Shown: positions 40,024-48,866 of the stretch, one piece after another | Numbering within the stretch: position 1 is the first letter of the stretch | How the letters are laid out: every line of letters begins with the position of its first letter | DNA from: Bacteroidales bacterium | Lineage (GTDB): Bacteria; Bacteroidota; Bacteroidia; Bacteroidales; F082 | Direction of reading: 5' to 3' | DNA: 52,077 bases | Assembly: GCA_024400395.1 (NCBI GenBank) | Contig: JAKSMW010000014.1 | Location: 1 to 52,077 of the forward strand | The notes under the pieces: generated by a model | Told to the model about the DNA's origin: nothing | Databases searched by the model: none | The model's input: the letters and a program-made list of their open reading frames with translations, nothing else | Program-made: the position numbers and the translations under genes

Positions 40024-41150
40024 GACATCTTTGCTTCTACTTCCAAGTGCATCAGCCATACAGACTTCGCACTTACCGTTTCTTTGACATCGGAAAACGT
40101 CATATCTACGAAGATGAATATACAAACCGCACGATGATGCAGCGCGTGTCGGAGAAATGCTATCTCCCGATGAATCAATTGATGATGAAGAAGATAGCCG
40201 AACTCGGCAATAAATTTAAGTTCGCATTGTCGTTCTCTGGGACCGCTGTGGAACAGATGCAACTCTTTGCCCCGGCAGCCCTCGACTCATTCAAAAACCT
40301 TGTTGAAACGGGCAATGTGGAGGTTTTAGCCGAGACCTATTCGCATTCCGTCACCTCTCTGATGAGCAAAGACGCTTTCGTCAAAGATGTGAAAGACCAT
40401 GTCAGACTGATGAAGGAGACTTTCGGTGTCCGCCCGAAGACATTCCATAACACGGAATTGATTTATTCAAATGAGATCGGCGCAGACGCCTCCGAACTCG
40501 GTTTCGACCTTGTTATGACCGAAGGCGCAAAGCACGTCCTCGGATGGAAGAGTCCGAACTACTTGTATGTCAATGCAATAAACCCGAAGATGAAAGTCCT
40601 GCTTCGTAACTGGAAACTGAGCGATGACATCGCATTCCAGTTTAAAAACGGAAATTATACGGTTGATAATTTCATTGAAATGCTCAATTCCATCCCGCAG
40701 AATGAGGAAATCGTGAATGTTTTCATTGATTATGAGACATTTGGTGAAAGCATCGACGCTTCGGAAGGTATTTTTGAGTTTATGAAATATATGCCTGATG
40801 CAGTGCTGAAAAATACTAATTTCCAGTTTGTTACGCCACATCAGGTCATCGGCAGGCTACAGCCGATGGGCGTTTTCGACGCACCGATTCCGCTCTCATG
40901 CCGTGATGAGGAACGCGACGTTTCGACATGGATCGGCAATGACATGCAGGACGACGCCATCGCATCGCTGTCAGAGTGCTTCAGAAAAGTGAAAAACACT
41001 AAGGATGAGGAACTTGCGCACGACTGGCACGTCCTGACCGCATCGGAGAATTTTGAGGCGATGTCCACCAAAAATGTAAACAGCACGCCTTACGACTATT
41101 ATATTAACTATATGAATATTTTGACGGATTTTAAAAATAGAATTATATAA
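40020..41150 (+). CDS. Glycoside hydrolase family 57 protein (alpha-amylase/4-alpha-glucanotransferase-like)
   Basis: The 376-residue protein begins LCFYFQVHQPYRLR, the HQP motif of GH57. KTFHNTELIYSNEIG carries the likely nucleophile Glu146, and NVFIDYETFGES likely the acid/base Asp. It is short for GH57 (amylopullulanases are much longer) and lacks the C-terminal extra domains. There is no signal peptide, so it acts on cytosolic alpha-glucan, either cutting or transferring alpha-1,4 chains; branching enzymes of this family also exist. It shares ATGA with the GT4 gene upstream. Confidence 0.87.
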   Translation: MRHLCFYFQVHQPYRLRTYRFFDIGKRHIYEDEYTNRTMMQRVSEKCYLPMNQLMMKKIAELGNKFKFALSFSGTAVEQMQLFAPAALDSFKNLVETGNVEVLAETYSHSVTSLMSKDAFVKDVKDHVRLMKETFGVRPKTFHNTELIYSNEIGADASELGFDLVMTEGAKHVLGWKSPNYLYVNAINPKMKVLLRNWKLSDDIAFQFKNGNYTVDNFIEMLNSIPQNEEIVNVFIDYETFGESIDASEGIFEFMKYMPDAVLKNTNFQFVTPHQVIGRLQPMGVFDAPIPLSCRDEERDVSTWIGNDMQDDAIASLSECFRKVKNTKDEELAHDWHVLTASENFEAMSTKNVNSTPYDYYINYMNILTDFKNRII

Positions 41151-41176
41151 TTTTTTTTCAATAGTAAATTTTCTTT

Positions 41177-44100
41177 ATGAAAACACCGAGTTATTTGTTT
41201 GAAACCAGCTGGGAAGTCTGCAATATGATTGGCGGTATCTATACCGTGATTTCCTCAAAGGCTGATGAAATGAAAATGCTTCTTGGCGATCATTACATTA
41301 CAATAGGTCCTGATGTCGTGAAAGAGGCTCATGAGACCATGTATTTTGTTGAAGATACGTCGCTTTTCCAGGAATGGAGACAGAAAGAGGCGGCGGAATT
41401 GGGACTTAAAGTGCGTGTCGGAAGATGGAAACTGCCGAGCAGTCCTATTGCAATATTGATTGATTACACCTCATTATATTCGATTAAAAATGATATTCTT
41501 GGTCATTTTTGGGAGAAGTTTAACCTCGACTCAATCCAGGGTCAGTGGGACTATATCGAGCCGGTACTTTTCGGCTATGCCGCAGGAAGAGTGATTGAGA
41601 GTTTCGTCAAGTGGAATGTCGTTGATGATGAGGAAGTTGTGGCTCAGTTCCATGAATGGATGACCGGTTCTGGTGTTTTGTATCTCAAAGAAAACTGCCA
41701 GCATGTCGCAACGGTTTTCACAACTCACGCGACATATATCGGAAGGGCGGTGAGCGGAAACGGACTGCCGCTTTACAGACAGTTGAACACTTACAACCCG
41801 CAGCAGATGGCCTCTCGCTTCAACATTGTTTCACAACAGTCGATGGAGTCGAAGGCAGCGCAGAACGCCGACGTGTTCACCACCGTGAGCGCAATCACGG
41901 CAAAAGAATGCAAACAGTTCCTCGAAAGAGAACCAGACGTTCTGACAATCAATGGAATAAACGATCAGATGATAAACAAGTCGAACACTCCGAATCTGTT
42001 CAATTCCGTCAGGGAAAATAGCCGTAACAAAGTGTTTGAAATTATCGACGCCTTGTCGGGCACTGACGTTCCTCGCGACTCAATGCTTATCATAAATTCA
42101 GGAAGATATGAATTTAAAAATAAAGGCATCGATTTGTATATCAAGGCTTTAGGCCGCTTAAATAAATCCGAGGATTTGAAAAAGAGCATTGTGGCTGTCA
42201 TCGCCGTGCCAGGAAACATTGCAAGTGCTTCGAAAGATTTGTCGAAACGTCTTGCCGGAGAAATGGAAATCAAAGGTCATACGGATTATCCGACAACTCA
42301 TTACATCTTTGATTATCAATATGATAGCGTGCTTAATTCGCTGCGTGAGAACGGTCTGCAAAACGACGCCTCCGACAAAGTAAAGGTGATTTTCATTCCG
42401 GCTTACCTCAATGGTAGAGACGGCATCGTGAATATTTCGTATGACGAATTTCTCTATGCCTTCGACCTTTCTGTGTTCCCGTCGTATTATGAACCGTGGG
42501 GCTACACGCCTTTGGAGAGCGTGGCGCATTCAATTCCTACAATAACGTCAGACGTGTCAGGTTTCGGAATGTTTGTAAAAGAAAACATGCCTGAAAATGA
42601 AGCTGTTAACATCATTCACAGAGAAGAACAAAACAACGACTCCGTCATTGAGGAAATTTCCGGCGCTGTTTTGAGAATGACTTCAAAGGATGAAAAAGAA
42701 ATAGCCAAATTGCGTGAAAAAGCACTTGAAGTGGCTTCGGCGTTGAGATGGAAAGAGCTGGTTTCCAATTATTTACATGCATACGACATAGCTATCGAAA
42801 AACTGTCGGGACGTGAATATGTGAAACACACAAACAAATATTCGGAAATCCTTCGTAACTTTGATTACAAGAAGCAGGACCAGCCGACATGGAAAAAGAT
42901 TCTTGTGGAACCTGTTTATTCTGAATTGCTGTTGAAACTCAATGAGTTGGCTCGTAATGTGTGGTGGTGCTGGAATGTGGAAGCTATTGAATTATTTGAA
43001 TCAATTGATCCGGAAGCATTTGAAAAAATGGAGCAGAATCCAATAGCATTGATGAAAGAATTGACTCGCAAACAGATTGATACTCTTGAAAAAGACGAGA
43101 ATTTCATCAACAAACTCAATAAGGTTTATGATGAATTTAAGAGATATATGTCTGCGAAGCCTGAAAATGACAACAAGATTGCCTATTTCAGCATGGAATA
43201 CGGTCTGTTGAAGTCGTTGAAGATTTACTCCGGCGGTCTCGGAATTCTTGCCGGTGACTACCTCAAGCAGGCTTCGGACTCGAACGCCAACATGTTTGCG
43301 ATTGGTCTGCTGTATCGTTACGGATATTTCAACCAGGAGCTTTCGGTGTGGGGCGACCAACTTTCGCAATATCTGCCGCAGAAATTCTCGAATCTGCCTA
43401 TCGACCCGGTTCGTGATGAGGACGGGAATTGGGTGACGGTGAGCATAGCGTTTCCGGGCAGAAGCGTGTATGCGAAAGCATGGAAGGTGAGCGTCGGCAG
43501 AATCGATCTGTATCTTCTCGACACTGACATCGAGCAGAACTCACCGGAAGACAGAGCCATCACCGGACAGCTTTACGGAGGCGACAGCGAGATGCGAATC
43601 AAGCAGGAGATGTTCCTCGGAATCGGCGGCATCAGGCTTATCAACGCATTGAATATCAAGCCGACAATATATCACTGCAATGAAGGTCACGCCGCTTTCT
43701 GCGGTCTTGAACGTCTCAGCAATTACATTGCGAAACACAATCTTGACTTTGATGTAGCCAAGGAACTCGTCAAGACTTCGACGTTGTTCACCACGCATAC
43801 GCCGGTTCCGGCAGGGCACGACGCATTCGAGGAGAACCTGATAAGGACGTATCTTCCTCATTTTGCGGGCAGGATGAATATCTCTTGGGAGCAGTTCATG
43901 AATCTCGGACGTATGTATCGAAACAATCCTAACGAGAAGTTCTCGATGAGCGTCCTGGCCACGAACCTCAGTCAGGAGGTCAACGGAGTCAGCAAGATTC
44001 ACGGAAGGGTGAGCCGCGAGATGTTCCAGCAGATGTGGCCGGGTTATTTCGCAGAGGAGAATCACATCGGCTACGTTACCAACGGCGTGCATCTCCCGAC

Positions 44101-45415
44101 TTGGGCCGACAAACGCTGGCAGCGTCTTTACGAAAATGTCATGGGCGCGAATTATTTAGAAAACCAGTCGGACGAAGCGATGTGGGTCAAGATTCAGGAT
44201 GTCCCGAATGAAGAAATCTGGAATATCCGTAAAGAGCTGAAACATAATCTGATAGAATTTTTGAAAGTGAAGGTTGTTGAGGACATGCAGCGTCGTTCGG
44301 AAAGCCCGCGGCTCATCCTTGAGACGGTGGAGAACCTTAACGAGAACGCCTTGATCATCGGTTTCGCGAGACGTTTCGCCACTTACAAACGCGCACATCT
44401 TCTTTTCACCAATCTCGAAAGACTTGCCGAGATCGTCAACGACCCGAACCGTCCGGTGCTGTTCCTGTTTGCAGGCAAAGCGCATCCTAACGACAAGGCC
44501 GGTCAGGACCTCATCAAGAACATCATTGAGGTGGCGAGAAGAAAAGAGTTCGCAGGTAAGATATTGTTTGTCAACAACTATGATATGGAAATCGGCAAGC
44601 TCCTGACCTCCAGCGTGGACATCTGGATGAACACCCCGACACGTCCGCTCGAGGCTTCCGGCACATCCGGCGAGAAAGCCGCGATGAACGGAACGTTGAA
44701 CTTCTCTGTGCTCGACGGCTGGTGGGCTGAAGGCTACCGCCCGAAAGCCGGCTGGTCGCTCAAGGAAGAAAGGACTTATCAAGACCAGAGATACCAGGAC
44801 GACCTCGACGCCGAAACGATTTACAATACATTCGAGAATGAGATAATCCCGTTGTATTACACTCGTAATCAACAGAATGTGCCGGAGGAATGGATCCAGT
44901 GGATGAAGAACGACCTGATGCAGGTGGCTCCGAACTACACCATGAAACGTATGCTCGACGATTATTTCGAGAGATATTACAACAAACTGATTGAACGCAC
45001 CAACTTGTTGCGCGACAACCGTTATCAGAAAGCGTTTGAAATCGTCGAATGGAAACGCAAGATTGAGGCGAACTGGGATAGAATAGAGGTTGAGACAATC
45101 AAGGTGCCGGACCCGACAGTGCGTCCGCTCACTTTCGGCGACGAAGTCATTGCCGAAATCATGCTTAAGACCCCAGGTCTCGACAAAGGCGATGTCGGTG
45201 TCGAGATATTGTTTGCCGACAAAATAAACGATGAGATAAAAGAATTGTCGTTCAAGTCGGAGATGATGCTCGTGGATTCCGGCGACGGCTGGGCCAAGTA
45301 TTACATCGTCATTCCGATATTTAAAGCGGGCGTGTTCAACTACACGTTCAGGATTTTCCCGAAGAACGAGATGCTCCCGAACCGTCAGGATCTTCCGCTC
45401 GTTAAATGGATTTGA
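41177..45415 (+). CDS. Fused glycogen synthase (GT3) and alpha-glucan phosphorylase (GT35)
   Basis: One unbroken frame of 1412 codons. Residues 1 to about 550 are a GT3 glycogen synthase of the type known from animals and fungi: SWEVCNMIGGIYTVISSK near 10-27, VFTTHATYIGRAV and FPSYYEPWGYTPLESV (Glu439, EX7E). From about 575 a DUF3417 segment (LNELARNVWWCWN) leads into an alpha-glucan phosphorylase: YFSMEYGL, YSGGLGILAGDYLK, NEGHAAF, TTHTPVPAGHD, NGVHLPTWA, GFARRFATYKRA and EASGTSGEKAAMNG, with the pyridoxal-phosphate lysine at about 1167. The C-terminal 130 residues add a beta-rich domain. It can in principle both build and degrade the same polymer. The SUMF1-domain gene follows. Confidence 0.92.
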   Translation: MKTPSYLFETSWEVCNMIGGIYTVISSKADEMKMLLGDHYITIGPDVVKEAHETMYFVEDTSLFQEWRQKEAAELGLKVRVGRWKLPSSPIAILIDYTSLYSIKNDILGHFWEKFNLDSIQGQWDYIEPVLFGYAAGRVIESFVKWNVVDDEEVVAQFHEWMTGSGVLYLKENCQHVATVFTTHATYIGRAVSGNGLPLYRQLNTYNPQQMASRFNIVSQQSMESKAAQNADVFTTVSAITAKECKQFLEREPDVLTINGINDQMINKSNTPNLFNSVRENSRNKVFEIIDALSGTDVPRDSMLIINSGRYEFKNKGIDLYIKALGRLNKSEDLKKSIVAVIAVPGNIASASKDLSKRLAGEMEIKGHTDYPTTHYIFDYQYDSVLNSLRENGLQNDASDKVKVIFIPAYLNGRDGIVNISYDEFLYAFDLSVFPSYYEPWGYTPLESVAHSIPTITSDVSGFGMFVKENMPENEAVNIIHREEQNNDSVIEEISGAVLRMTSKDEKEIAKLREKALEVASALRWKELVSNYLHAYDIAIEKLSGREYVKHTNKYSEILRNFDYKKQDQPTWKKILVEPVYSELLLKLNELARNVWWCWNVEAIELFESIDPEAFEKMEQNPIALMKELTRKQIDTLEKDENFINKLNKVYDEFKRYMSAKPENDNKIAYFSMEYGLLKSLKIYSGGLGILAGDYLKQASDSNANMFAIGLLYRYGYFNQELSVWGDQLSQYLPQKFSNLPIDPVRDEDGNWVTVSIAFPGRSVYAKAWKVSVGRIDLYLLDTDIEQNSPEDRAITGQLYGGDSEMRIKQEMFLGIGGIRLINALNIKPTIYHCNEGHAAFCGLERLSNYIAKHNLDFDVAKELVKTSTLFTTHTPVPAGHDAFEENLIRTYLPHFAGRMNISWEQFMNLGRMYRNNPNEKFSMSVLATNLSQEVNGVSKIHGRVSREMFQQMWPGYFAEENHIGYVTNGVHLPTWADKRWQRLYENVMGANYLENQSDEAMWVKIQDVPNEEIWNIRKELKHNLIEFLKVKVVEDMQRRSESPRLILETVENLNENALIIGFARRFATYKRAHLLFTNLERLAEIVNDPNRPVLFLFAGKAHPNDKAGQDLIKNIIEVARRKEFAGKILFVNNYDMEIGKLLTSSVDIWMNTPTRPLEASGTSGEKAAMNGTLNFSVLDGWWAEGYRPKAGWSLKEERTYQDQRYQDDLDAETIYNTFENEIIPLYYTRNQQNVPEEWIQWMKNDLMQVAPNYTMKRMLDDYFERYYNKLIERTNLLRDNRYQKAFEIVEWKRKIEANWDRIEVETIKVPDPTVRPLTFGDEVIAEIMLKTPGLDKGDVGVEILFADKINDEIKELSFKSEMMLVDSGDGWAKYYIVIPIFKAGVFNYTFRIFPKNEMLPNRQDLPLVKWI

Positions 45416-45423
45416 TGCTGTAT

Positions 45424-46143
45424 ATGAATAAGTTAGAGTTTAAAAATAAGATTTTCACCGTCGGCGACGTCTCTTTTGAGATGGTCGCCGTCCACGGTGG
45501 CACGTTTATGATGGGAGCCGCAGACGACATTGACGGTGATGCCGGCGATGATGAGAAACCGGCGCATAAAGTCTATCTGAGTGATTATCATTTAGGTAAA
45601 TACGAGGTGACGCGCGAGTTGTGGCGTGCCGTGATGGTGAGCGACCCGCCGGAGATCTCGATGATTAACGACGACACCTGCCCTGTTGAGAAAATCAGCT
45701 GGTTCGACGCGATGGATTTCATCGAGAAACTCAACGCGATGACGGGCGGGAAGTTCCGTCTGCCTACCGAGGCCGAATGGGAATACGCGGCGCGGGGAGG
45801 GGAAAAGTCGCAGAATTTCAAGTACAGCGGCTCCAACAACGCGGCGCATGTGGCATGGTGCTTCTTCAACAGCGGCTGCATGATAAACCCCGTCGGGCAT
45901 TTGAAAGCCAATGAGTTGGGAATCTGCGACATGAGCGGCAACGTCTGGGAGTGGTGCGCCGACTGGTACGGACGCTATGAAAAAGGCGACCAGATGAACC
46001 CGACCGGCCCTTCGGAAGGCGAACGGCGTGTGCTCCGCGGCGGAAGCTGGGACTTCGGCGCGGAATATTGCCGTAACACAAACAGAAACAGCAGCAACCC
46101 GAAGAGCAGGTTCTATGTGAGCGGGTTCAGACTGGCGTTGTAA
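45424..46143 (+). CDS. SUMF1/FGE-fold protein without the paired catalytic cysteines
   Basis: A 239-residue formylglycine-generating-enzyme-fold protein: VHGGTFMMGAADD, YEVTRELWRAVM, FRLPTEAEWEYAARGG, MSGNVWEWCADWYG and RVLRGGSWDFGAEYC ... GFRLAL are all in order. Active FGE has two cysteines in the RGGS(x)xC....C region; here the first is replaced (GGSWDF) and only the second Cys remains, so copper-dependent oxidation of sulfatases is unlikely, and no sulfatase gene is near. No signal peptide is visible. ATG 45424 is used; ATGs at 45406 and 45415 overlap the end of the phosphorylase gene. Confidence 0.85.
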   Translation: MNKLEFKNKIFTVGDVSFEMVAVHGGTFMMGAADDIDGDAGDDEKPAHKVYLSDYHLGKYEVTRELWRAVMVSDPPEISMINDDTCPVEKISWFDAMDFIEKLNAMTGGKFRLPTEAEWEYAARGGEKSQNFKYSGSNNAAHVAWCFFNSGCMINPVGHLKANELGICDMSGNVWEWCADWYGRYEKGDQMNPTGPSEGERRVLRGGSWDFGAEYCRNTNRNSSNPKSRFYVSGFRLAL

Positions 46144-46154
46144 AGTCAAAGATT

Positions 46155-46748
46155 ATGTCAGACAAACCGAAAATAGTTTACATCCACGGTTTCGGCGGCT
46201 CACCACACACGCAAACCGTGGGTTTCTTGAATCAATATTATCCCGAATACGAGTGGTGCGCACTCGAAGTTGACCATCACGCCGCCGCTTCGATAAAGCA
46301 GATCAATGACTTTGCGAAAGAAAACGATGTCAAGGCGATGGTCGGGACTTCGCTCGGCGGTTTCTATATTTTATGTTCCGACTTCAATGGCCCGAAACTC
46401 GTGGTGAATCCTGTCATCGAGCCGATGAAGTCGCTGAAGAAGTCGGTGGGGACGGTGCAGTATCACAGCCGCCGCAGCGACGGTGCGACATCGTTCAAGT
46501 TCACGATGCAGGACTTGTTCGAGTTCAAGAAATTCAAGTTCACGGCGGGCGAAAACGTAACCTGCCATTACACCGAACACGATGAGCTTCTCGGCGACGA
46601 CATAAAGCGCGACTACGAGAAGCTGTTCATTAACAAGAAGATGTGCCCGAAAAAGACGCTCCCGTCGCATATCATCAGCGAGAGTTACATCAAGCACGAA
46701 CTTTGTGACTGGCTTGTGGAGAAGTGTCTGCTTACTTCACAACATTAA
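46155..46748 (+). CDS. YqiA/YcfP-family alpha/beta-hydrolase esterase
   Basis: A 197-residue protein with IVYIHGFGGSPHT (oxyanion-hole region), the nucleophile elbow GTSLGGF (Ser in about position 65) and later HYTEHDELLGDD (Asp) and LPSHIISE (His), completing a catalytic triad. Proteins of this type cleave short-chain or thio-esters; the physiological substrate is not known. It follows the SUMF1 gene by 11 bases. Its 3' end overlaps the convergent T9SS-cargo gene by 17 bases. Confidence 0.88.
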   Translation: MSDKPKIVYIHGFGGSPHTQTVGFLNQYYPEYEWCALEVDHHAAASIKQINDFAKENDVKAMVGTSLGGFYILCSDFNGPKLVVNPVIEPMKSLKKSVGTVQYHSRRSDGATSFKFTMQDLFEFKKFKFTAGENVTCHYTEHDELLGDDIKRDYEKLFINKKMCPKKTLPSHIISESYIKHELCDWLVEKCLLTSQH

Positions 46749-47850
46749 ACTGACGAGTCGAGACTCCGTTTTCCGTATCAATGCGAAGAATGTACATTCC
46801 AGTTGACAACTGCGACATGTCTATCGAGACCTCATCACTTTCCACAGAAGCGTTATAAACGACCTGTCCCAATGCGTTTGTCACCGTAATCTGTTTTATA
46901 TCAATGCCTTGGACGTTGAGAAGACCTCTCGTTGGATTAGGATAAATCGCCACATTGACATAATTTTCAGCTGATGACTGAAATGAAACCATCGTAAAAG
47001 CCGGCTCTGTCTCACCTTCCGAAGCATAGACTGCCGTCACATGATAGTAATAAGTGCCAAGTTCAATATTGTCGAAATACTCGTAAGATGACTGATTTTC
47101 AACAGCCGGGACATTGGCTACCAACTGGTAGTTACTATCGGTTGTCGAACGATAAACGTTAAAACTCTCAAGGTCAACAGGATTATAGGTGAGTCGAATG
47201 TCATCGACAGCCAGAGCAAACTGATCTGTGCAACCAAAATGACGGAAGGCGATATAAACCTCTTGTCCGGCGTATGCACTGAGGTCAACGGCGTATTCTA
47301 TCCAAGGAGTCTGGTTAAGTTTATTTGGCATAATGGTCCATTCGTCAACGGTGGTAAAATCGGCGTCATTGGTGTTTCCCGTGGTGGAAATTGCCACTCC
47401 GAAATGTTCCTCACAATGATAGGCGTCGGCTGAGCAGGCCATAAATGAAAGTATTGTGTTGCCCACTATCGGTAATTTAGGCGTAACAATGTAATTGTCA
47501 GGCGTATAAGCTATTCCACCATTAACACCGTAGCAGTCTTTCGATTCGGAAATCAAGCAGATATAGCCGCTCGGGCATTCTAAACCCTGCACATGACGCC
47601 AACACACACCGTCACCATCGGCATCAATAAGCGTCCAATCTTCAATCATGGTTTCCAAATCCCAGTAAAGGTCTTCAGGAACTTCCGAAATCGGTGTTTC
47701 CGATTTCCACGACAGATTCACGCCTGTCGGATCATACTGAAATGCTCCATTCAAATCGTAAGGGGTTGCAAATTTTGATTGAGCTTTGACTGACACGCCT
47801 GCGAGACAAAAAGCGCAGACAAAAAGCAATGATAAAGAAACTTTTCTCAT
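46732..47850 (-). CDS. Secreted T9SS cargo with choice-of-anchor J / cleaved-adhesin domain
   Basis: A 372-residue secreted protein: signal peptide (MRKVSLSLLFVCAFCLAGVSVKAQ), then from about 60 a beta-sandwich of the cleaved-adhesin/choice-of-anchor J type (ICLISESKD, PDNYIVTPKLPI, LSFMACSADAYHCEEHFGV, VYIAFRHFGCTDQFALAVDD), an Fn3-like segment (FNVYRSTTDSNYQLVANV) and a C-terminal type A sorting domain (IYPNPTRGLLNVQG ... STGMYILRIDTENG ... RQFNVVK). The sorting domain sends it through the type IX secretion system, matching the PorX gene in this window. The ligand is unknown. The start at 47850 is chosen because it gives the signal peptide; a longer frame begins at 47937. Confidence 0.9.
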   Translation of the reverse strand: MRKVSLSLLFVCAFCLAGVSVKAQSKFATPYDLNGAFQYDPTGVNLSWKSETPISEVPEDLYWDLETMIEDWTLIDADGDGVCWRHVQGLECPSGYICLISESKDCYGVNGGIAYTPDNYIVTPKLPIVGNTILSFMACSADAYHCEEHFGVAISTTGNTNDADFTTVDEWTIMPNKLNQTPWIEYAVDLSAYAGQEVYIAFRHFGCTDQFALAVDDIRLTYNPVDLESFNVYRSTTDSNYQLVANVPAVENQSSYEYFDNIELGTYYYHVTAVYASEGETEPAFTMVSFQSSAENYVNVAIYPNPTRGLLNVQGIDIKQITVTNALGQVVYNASVESDEVSIDMSQLSTGMYILRIDTENGVSTRQFNVVK

Positions 47851-47933
47851 AAAAAATAATTTAAATTTATTAAACAATTGATTATTAATACTATAATGGA
47901 TTTCTATTTTGTTTATTCCAAGAAAAAGTTGAC

Positions 47934-48491
47934 TCACAAATGAGTCGAATCAAACACCTTCATCGCGATCACGGCGCACGCCTCCGCATCGGCCAAGGCG
48001 TGGTGATGCTTGGTGAGGTCGTAGCCGCAATGCGCGGCGACAGCATTGAGTTTGTGGCTCTCCAACTCGGGAAAGAGAATCTCAGAAGCGCGGTGCGTGC
48101 AGTAAATCTGATACTTCGGCTTGCGGATGTGATAATATTTGAACAACGCCTTCAGACAGTTGTCCTCAAAGGCCTTTCCGTGCGCCACTATCGGTAAGTC
48201 CTTGACTTCGTTTTTGATGGCATTCCATACCTGCGGAAAAATAGGGGCGTCGTCGGTGTCTTTTTTCTTCAGTCCGTGGATCTTCGTCGTGTAGAAATCG
48301 TAGAAGTTCGGCACCGGTTTGATGAGACTGTAAAACGTCTTGACGATTTCGCGGTCTTTCACAATGACGACACCTATGCTGCAAACGCTCGTGAACGCTG
48401 CATTCGCCGCCTCAAAATCAATCGCCACGAAATCTTTCAGATCCGGAAGCGGACTGTTATTTGATTTCTGCGTAGTAGATGTCGATGCCAT
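47934..48491 (-). CDS. DEDDh 3'-5' exonuclease (DnaQ-like)
   Basis: A 185-residue exonuclease with FVAIDFEAAN (Asp, Glu of motif I), LPIVAHGKAFEDNCL (motif II) and HHALADAEACAV (His and Asp of motif III). It resembles stand-alone epsilon/RNase T-like enzymes; the substrate, DNA or RNA, is not clear. A short polar tail precedes the domain. ATG 48491 is used; a TTG at 48500 adds three residues. The 5' end overlaps the upstream small gene by 35 bases, so the two are co-expressed. Confidence 0.9.
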   Translation of the reverse strand: MASTSTTQKSNNSPLPDLKDFVAIDFEAANAAFTSVCSIGVVIVKDREIVKTFYSLIKPVPNFYDFYTTKIHGLKKKDTDDAPIFPQVWNAIKNEVKDLPIVAHGKAFEDNCLKALFKYYHIRKPKYQIYCTHRASEILFPELESHKLNAVAAHCGYDLTKHHHALADAEACAVIAMKVFDSTHL

Positions 48492-48765
48492 CGTCTTCAA
48501 ACATAGATTCGCTCAAGCAATATTGTCCGGGTTTGTCGTCTTCCTGGAAAAGATAAACCGATGCTTTGTGGAATGTTATTGGTTGTTGGTCTTTGGAAAG
48601 TTGCTGGACTTTTTCGTATGTAATCCCTTCAATTTTAAGGAGTTTCATCATCGCAGCGAGGTCGAGGTCAACGTTCAGAAACATGTCGTTGTCGCCTTGT
48701 TTCCACGCAATGCTGATGATGCCCGTGGTGTAAAGCTCGAAGTCGTGTATTTCAATTTTCTTCAT
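48457..48765 (-). CDS. Small protein of unknown function
   Basis: A 102-residue soluble acidic protein beginning MKKIEIHDFELYTTGIISIA and ending in a run of acidic and aromatic residues (FEDDGIDIYYAEIK). No family is recognised. A minus-strand promoter box lies 16 bases before the start, and the 3' end overlaps the exonuclease gene by 35 bases, so it may be a partner or regulator of it. Confidence 0.7.
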   Translation of the reverse strand: MKKIEIHDFELYTTGIISIAWKQGDNDMFLNVDLDLAAMMKLLKIEGITYEKVQQLSKDQQPITFHKASVYLFQEDDKPGQYCLSESMFEDDGIDIYYAEIK

Positions 48766-48781
48766 CGTGTAAAATTTTGTG

Positions 48782-48789
48782 CAAAGATA
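48782..48789 (-). promoter_or_regulatory. -7 promoter box of the exonuclease unit
   Basis: TATCTTTG on the minus strand, followed by CAC, 16 bases before the start at 48765. It is divergent from the fucosidase promoter. Between them, ACCACGAATTGCATGAATTAC (48803 onward) is a degenerate relative of the CTCGTGCAA repeats. Confidence 0.6.
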
Positions 48790-48844
48790 CGGAAATTTTT
48801 AACCACGAATTGCATGAATTACACGAATATGATTTTCTTTTTTC

Positions 48845-48852
48845 TATTTTTG
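48845..48852 (+). promoter_or_regulatory. -7 promoter box of the fucosidase gene
   Basis: TATTTTTG followed by CAA, 14 bases before ATG 48867. Confidence 0.55.
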
Positions 48853-48866
48853 CAAAAATTTTTTTT

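Noticed and set aside
41177-45415. Two separate genes merged by a sequencing error.
   Set aside because: The frame is continuous with normal codon use through the junction at about 42850-42950, and no internal promoter or strong start was seen there; raw reads would be needed to exclude it fully.
45424-46143. Functional formylglycine-generating enzyme.
   Set aside because: The first catalytic cysteine is missing and there is no sulfatase in the window.
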